From: Firmicutes bacterium CAG:95
Lineage (GTDB): Bacteria > Bacillota > Clostridia > Lachnospirales > Lachnospiraceae
Length of the DNA stretch: 14,879 bases
Assembly (NCBI GenBank): GCA_000438155.1
Contig: FR902954.1
Span: forward strand, 53,806-68,684
Direction: 5' to 3'
Positions 14,648-14,879 of the stretch are shown here, piece by piece. The first letter of the stretch is position 1. The number at the start of each line of letters is the position of its first letter. Position numbers and translations under genes: made by a program. The notes beneath the pieces were generated by a model. That model ran no database searches, was not told the DNA's origin, and saw only the letters and a list, made by a program, of their open reading frames with translations.

Positions 14648-14689
14648 CACTTAGCGAAAGCAAGGCGAAGGCGCAGCTTGAGGTTAGTG
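14648..14689. repeat. Palindromic unit 3 (type A)
   Basis: Identical to unit 1 except for G14665 in place of C14538, which weakens the small GCC/GGC apical hairpin but leaves the main stem untouched. Confidence 0.8.
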
Positions 14690-14704
14690 CGAACGGTACC
14701 TGGA

Positions 14705-14716
14705 CACTTAACGAAT
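14705..14716. repeat. Truncated fourth unit
   Basis: The first 12 bases of a type B unit (CACTTAACGAAT), then an abrupt switch to unrelated sequence containing TATAAT (14719-14724). The unit lacks its right arm and cannot fold. It marks the end of the array, 32 bases before the next start codon. Confidence 0.7.
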
Positions 14717-14748
14717 CATATAATCATTGAAAGAAAGCGAGATAGAGC

Positions 14749-14879
14749 ATGGGAACAGACAACTATTATTCCGTAAAAGAGGATGTACAGAAGTATATTG
14801 ATGGATGCAAAACAAAAATGAATGTTAGAACACATAAGGTATTTGGACGGGCTGTTTTAGCAGGACTGCTGATTGCCTT
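14749..14879 (+). CDS. Start of a membrane protein, possibly formate/nitrite transporter family (5' part)
   Basis: The first 43 codons before the window ends. A polar N-terminus with several Lys and Asp residues is followed by GRAVLAGLLIAL, the beginning of a membrane helix. A short soluble helix followed by an AG-containing first helix is reminiscent of the formate/nitrite transporter (FNT) family, but too little is visible to be sure. The ribosome site upstream is weak (GAAAG, GCGAGA). A TATAAT at 14719-14724 without a properly spaced -35 is the nearest promoter-like element. The palindromic repeat array forms its upstream region. Confidence 0.5.
   Translation, partial: MGTDNYYSVKEDVQKYIDGCKTKMNVRTHKVFGRAVLAGLLIA

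Larger units (their letters stand above)
14521..14716. repeat. Array of 42-base imperfect palindromes (3 full, 1 truncated)
   Basis: A 69-base segment (14521-14589) recurs at 14648-14716 with a single difference (C14538 versus G14665), a period of 127 bases. Each segment contains one complete 42-base palindromic unit plus the start of the next. The unit begins CACTTA(G/A)CGAA and ends TGAG(G/T)TTAGTG. Nine bases (CATGTAGAG) at 14512-14520 also recur at 14629-14637. I see no open frame with a ribosome site across it. This may be a dispersed intergenic repeat family; that is an inference, because only one locus is visible. Confidence 0.85.

Noticed and set aside
14450..14650. Minus-strand 66-codon open frame
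   Set aside because: It runs through the tRNA terminator and the repeat array, has no ribosome site, and its composition reflects the repeats.
14521..14716. CRISPR array
   Set aside because: The repeated segments differ between units, the intervening sequence itself repeats, and there are no unique spacers of constant length and no cas genes.
14374..14716. tRNA-Glu as an integration site for a mobile element
   Set aside because: No direct copy of the tRNA 3' end is found downstream, and no integrase or phage-like gene is visible.

Overview
The window looks like chromosomal DNA from a Gram-positive anaerobe of the class Clostridia, most likely family Lachnospiraceae. The reasons are a PolC-type replicative polymerase with an inserted proofreading exonuclease, the dxr-rseP-ispG-polC gene order, strong AGGAGG-type ribosome binding sites, a TTG start, a lipoprotein-type signal peptide, and A+T-rich intergenic gaps with classic sigma-A promoters and hairpin terminators. 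No species is claimed. All genes read on the + strand except one lipoprotein gene.

Region 1 (1-2083): the 3' part of dxr (second step of the MEP isoprenoid pathway) followed closely by rseP (site-2 intramembrane protease). The unit closes with an unusually long hairpin terminator. Region 2 (2270-4316): a PP2C-type phosphatase followed 13 bases later by a membrane Ser/Thr kinase without PASTA repeats. This reversible-phosphorylation pair sits between rseP and ispG, genes that are usually adjacent in relatives. Region 3 (4327-10296): a promoter, then ispG (a late MEP-pathway iron-sulfur enzyme) and polC, 19 bases apart, ending in a 313-base gap. In that gap the probable polC terminator overlaps the -35 box of the promoter for the next gene.

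Region 4 (10409-12469): apt (adenine salvage) and an AzgA/PbuG-type purine permease, a functional pair for purine uptake and capture. Region 5 (12530-14139): a CPBP-family membrane protein facing, across a shared terminator hairpin, a minus-strand acidic lipoprotein of unknown function. Region 6 (14140-14748): an A+T-rich divergent promoter region, tRNA-Glu(CUC), its terminator, and then an array of 42-base imperfect palindromes. Three units are complete and one is truncated. Region 7 (14749-end): the first 43 codons of a probable membrane protein, possibly of the formate/nitrite transporter family.

Most of the window is ordinary housekeeping content. The two items that are not are the palindromic repeat array at 14521-14716, where a symmetric base-pair swap between units argues that the folded hairpin is conserved, and the compact phosphatase/kinase pair embedded in the isoprenoid/replication cluster.
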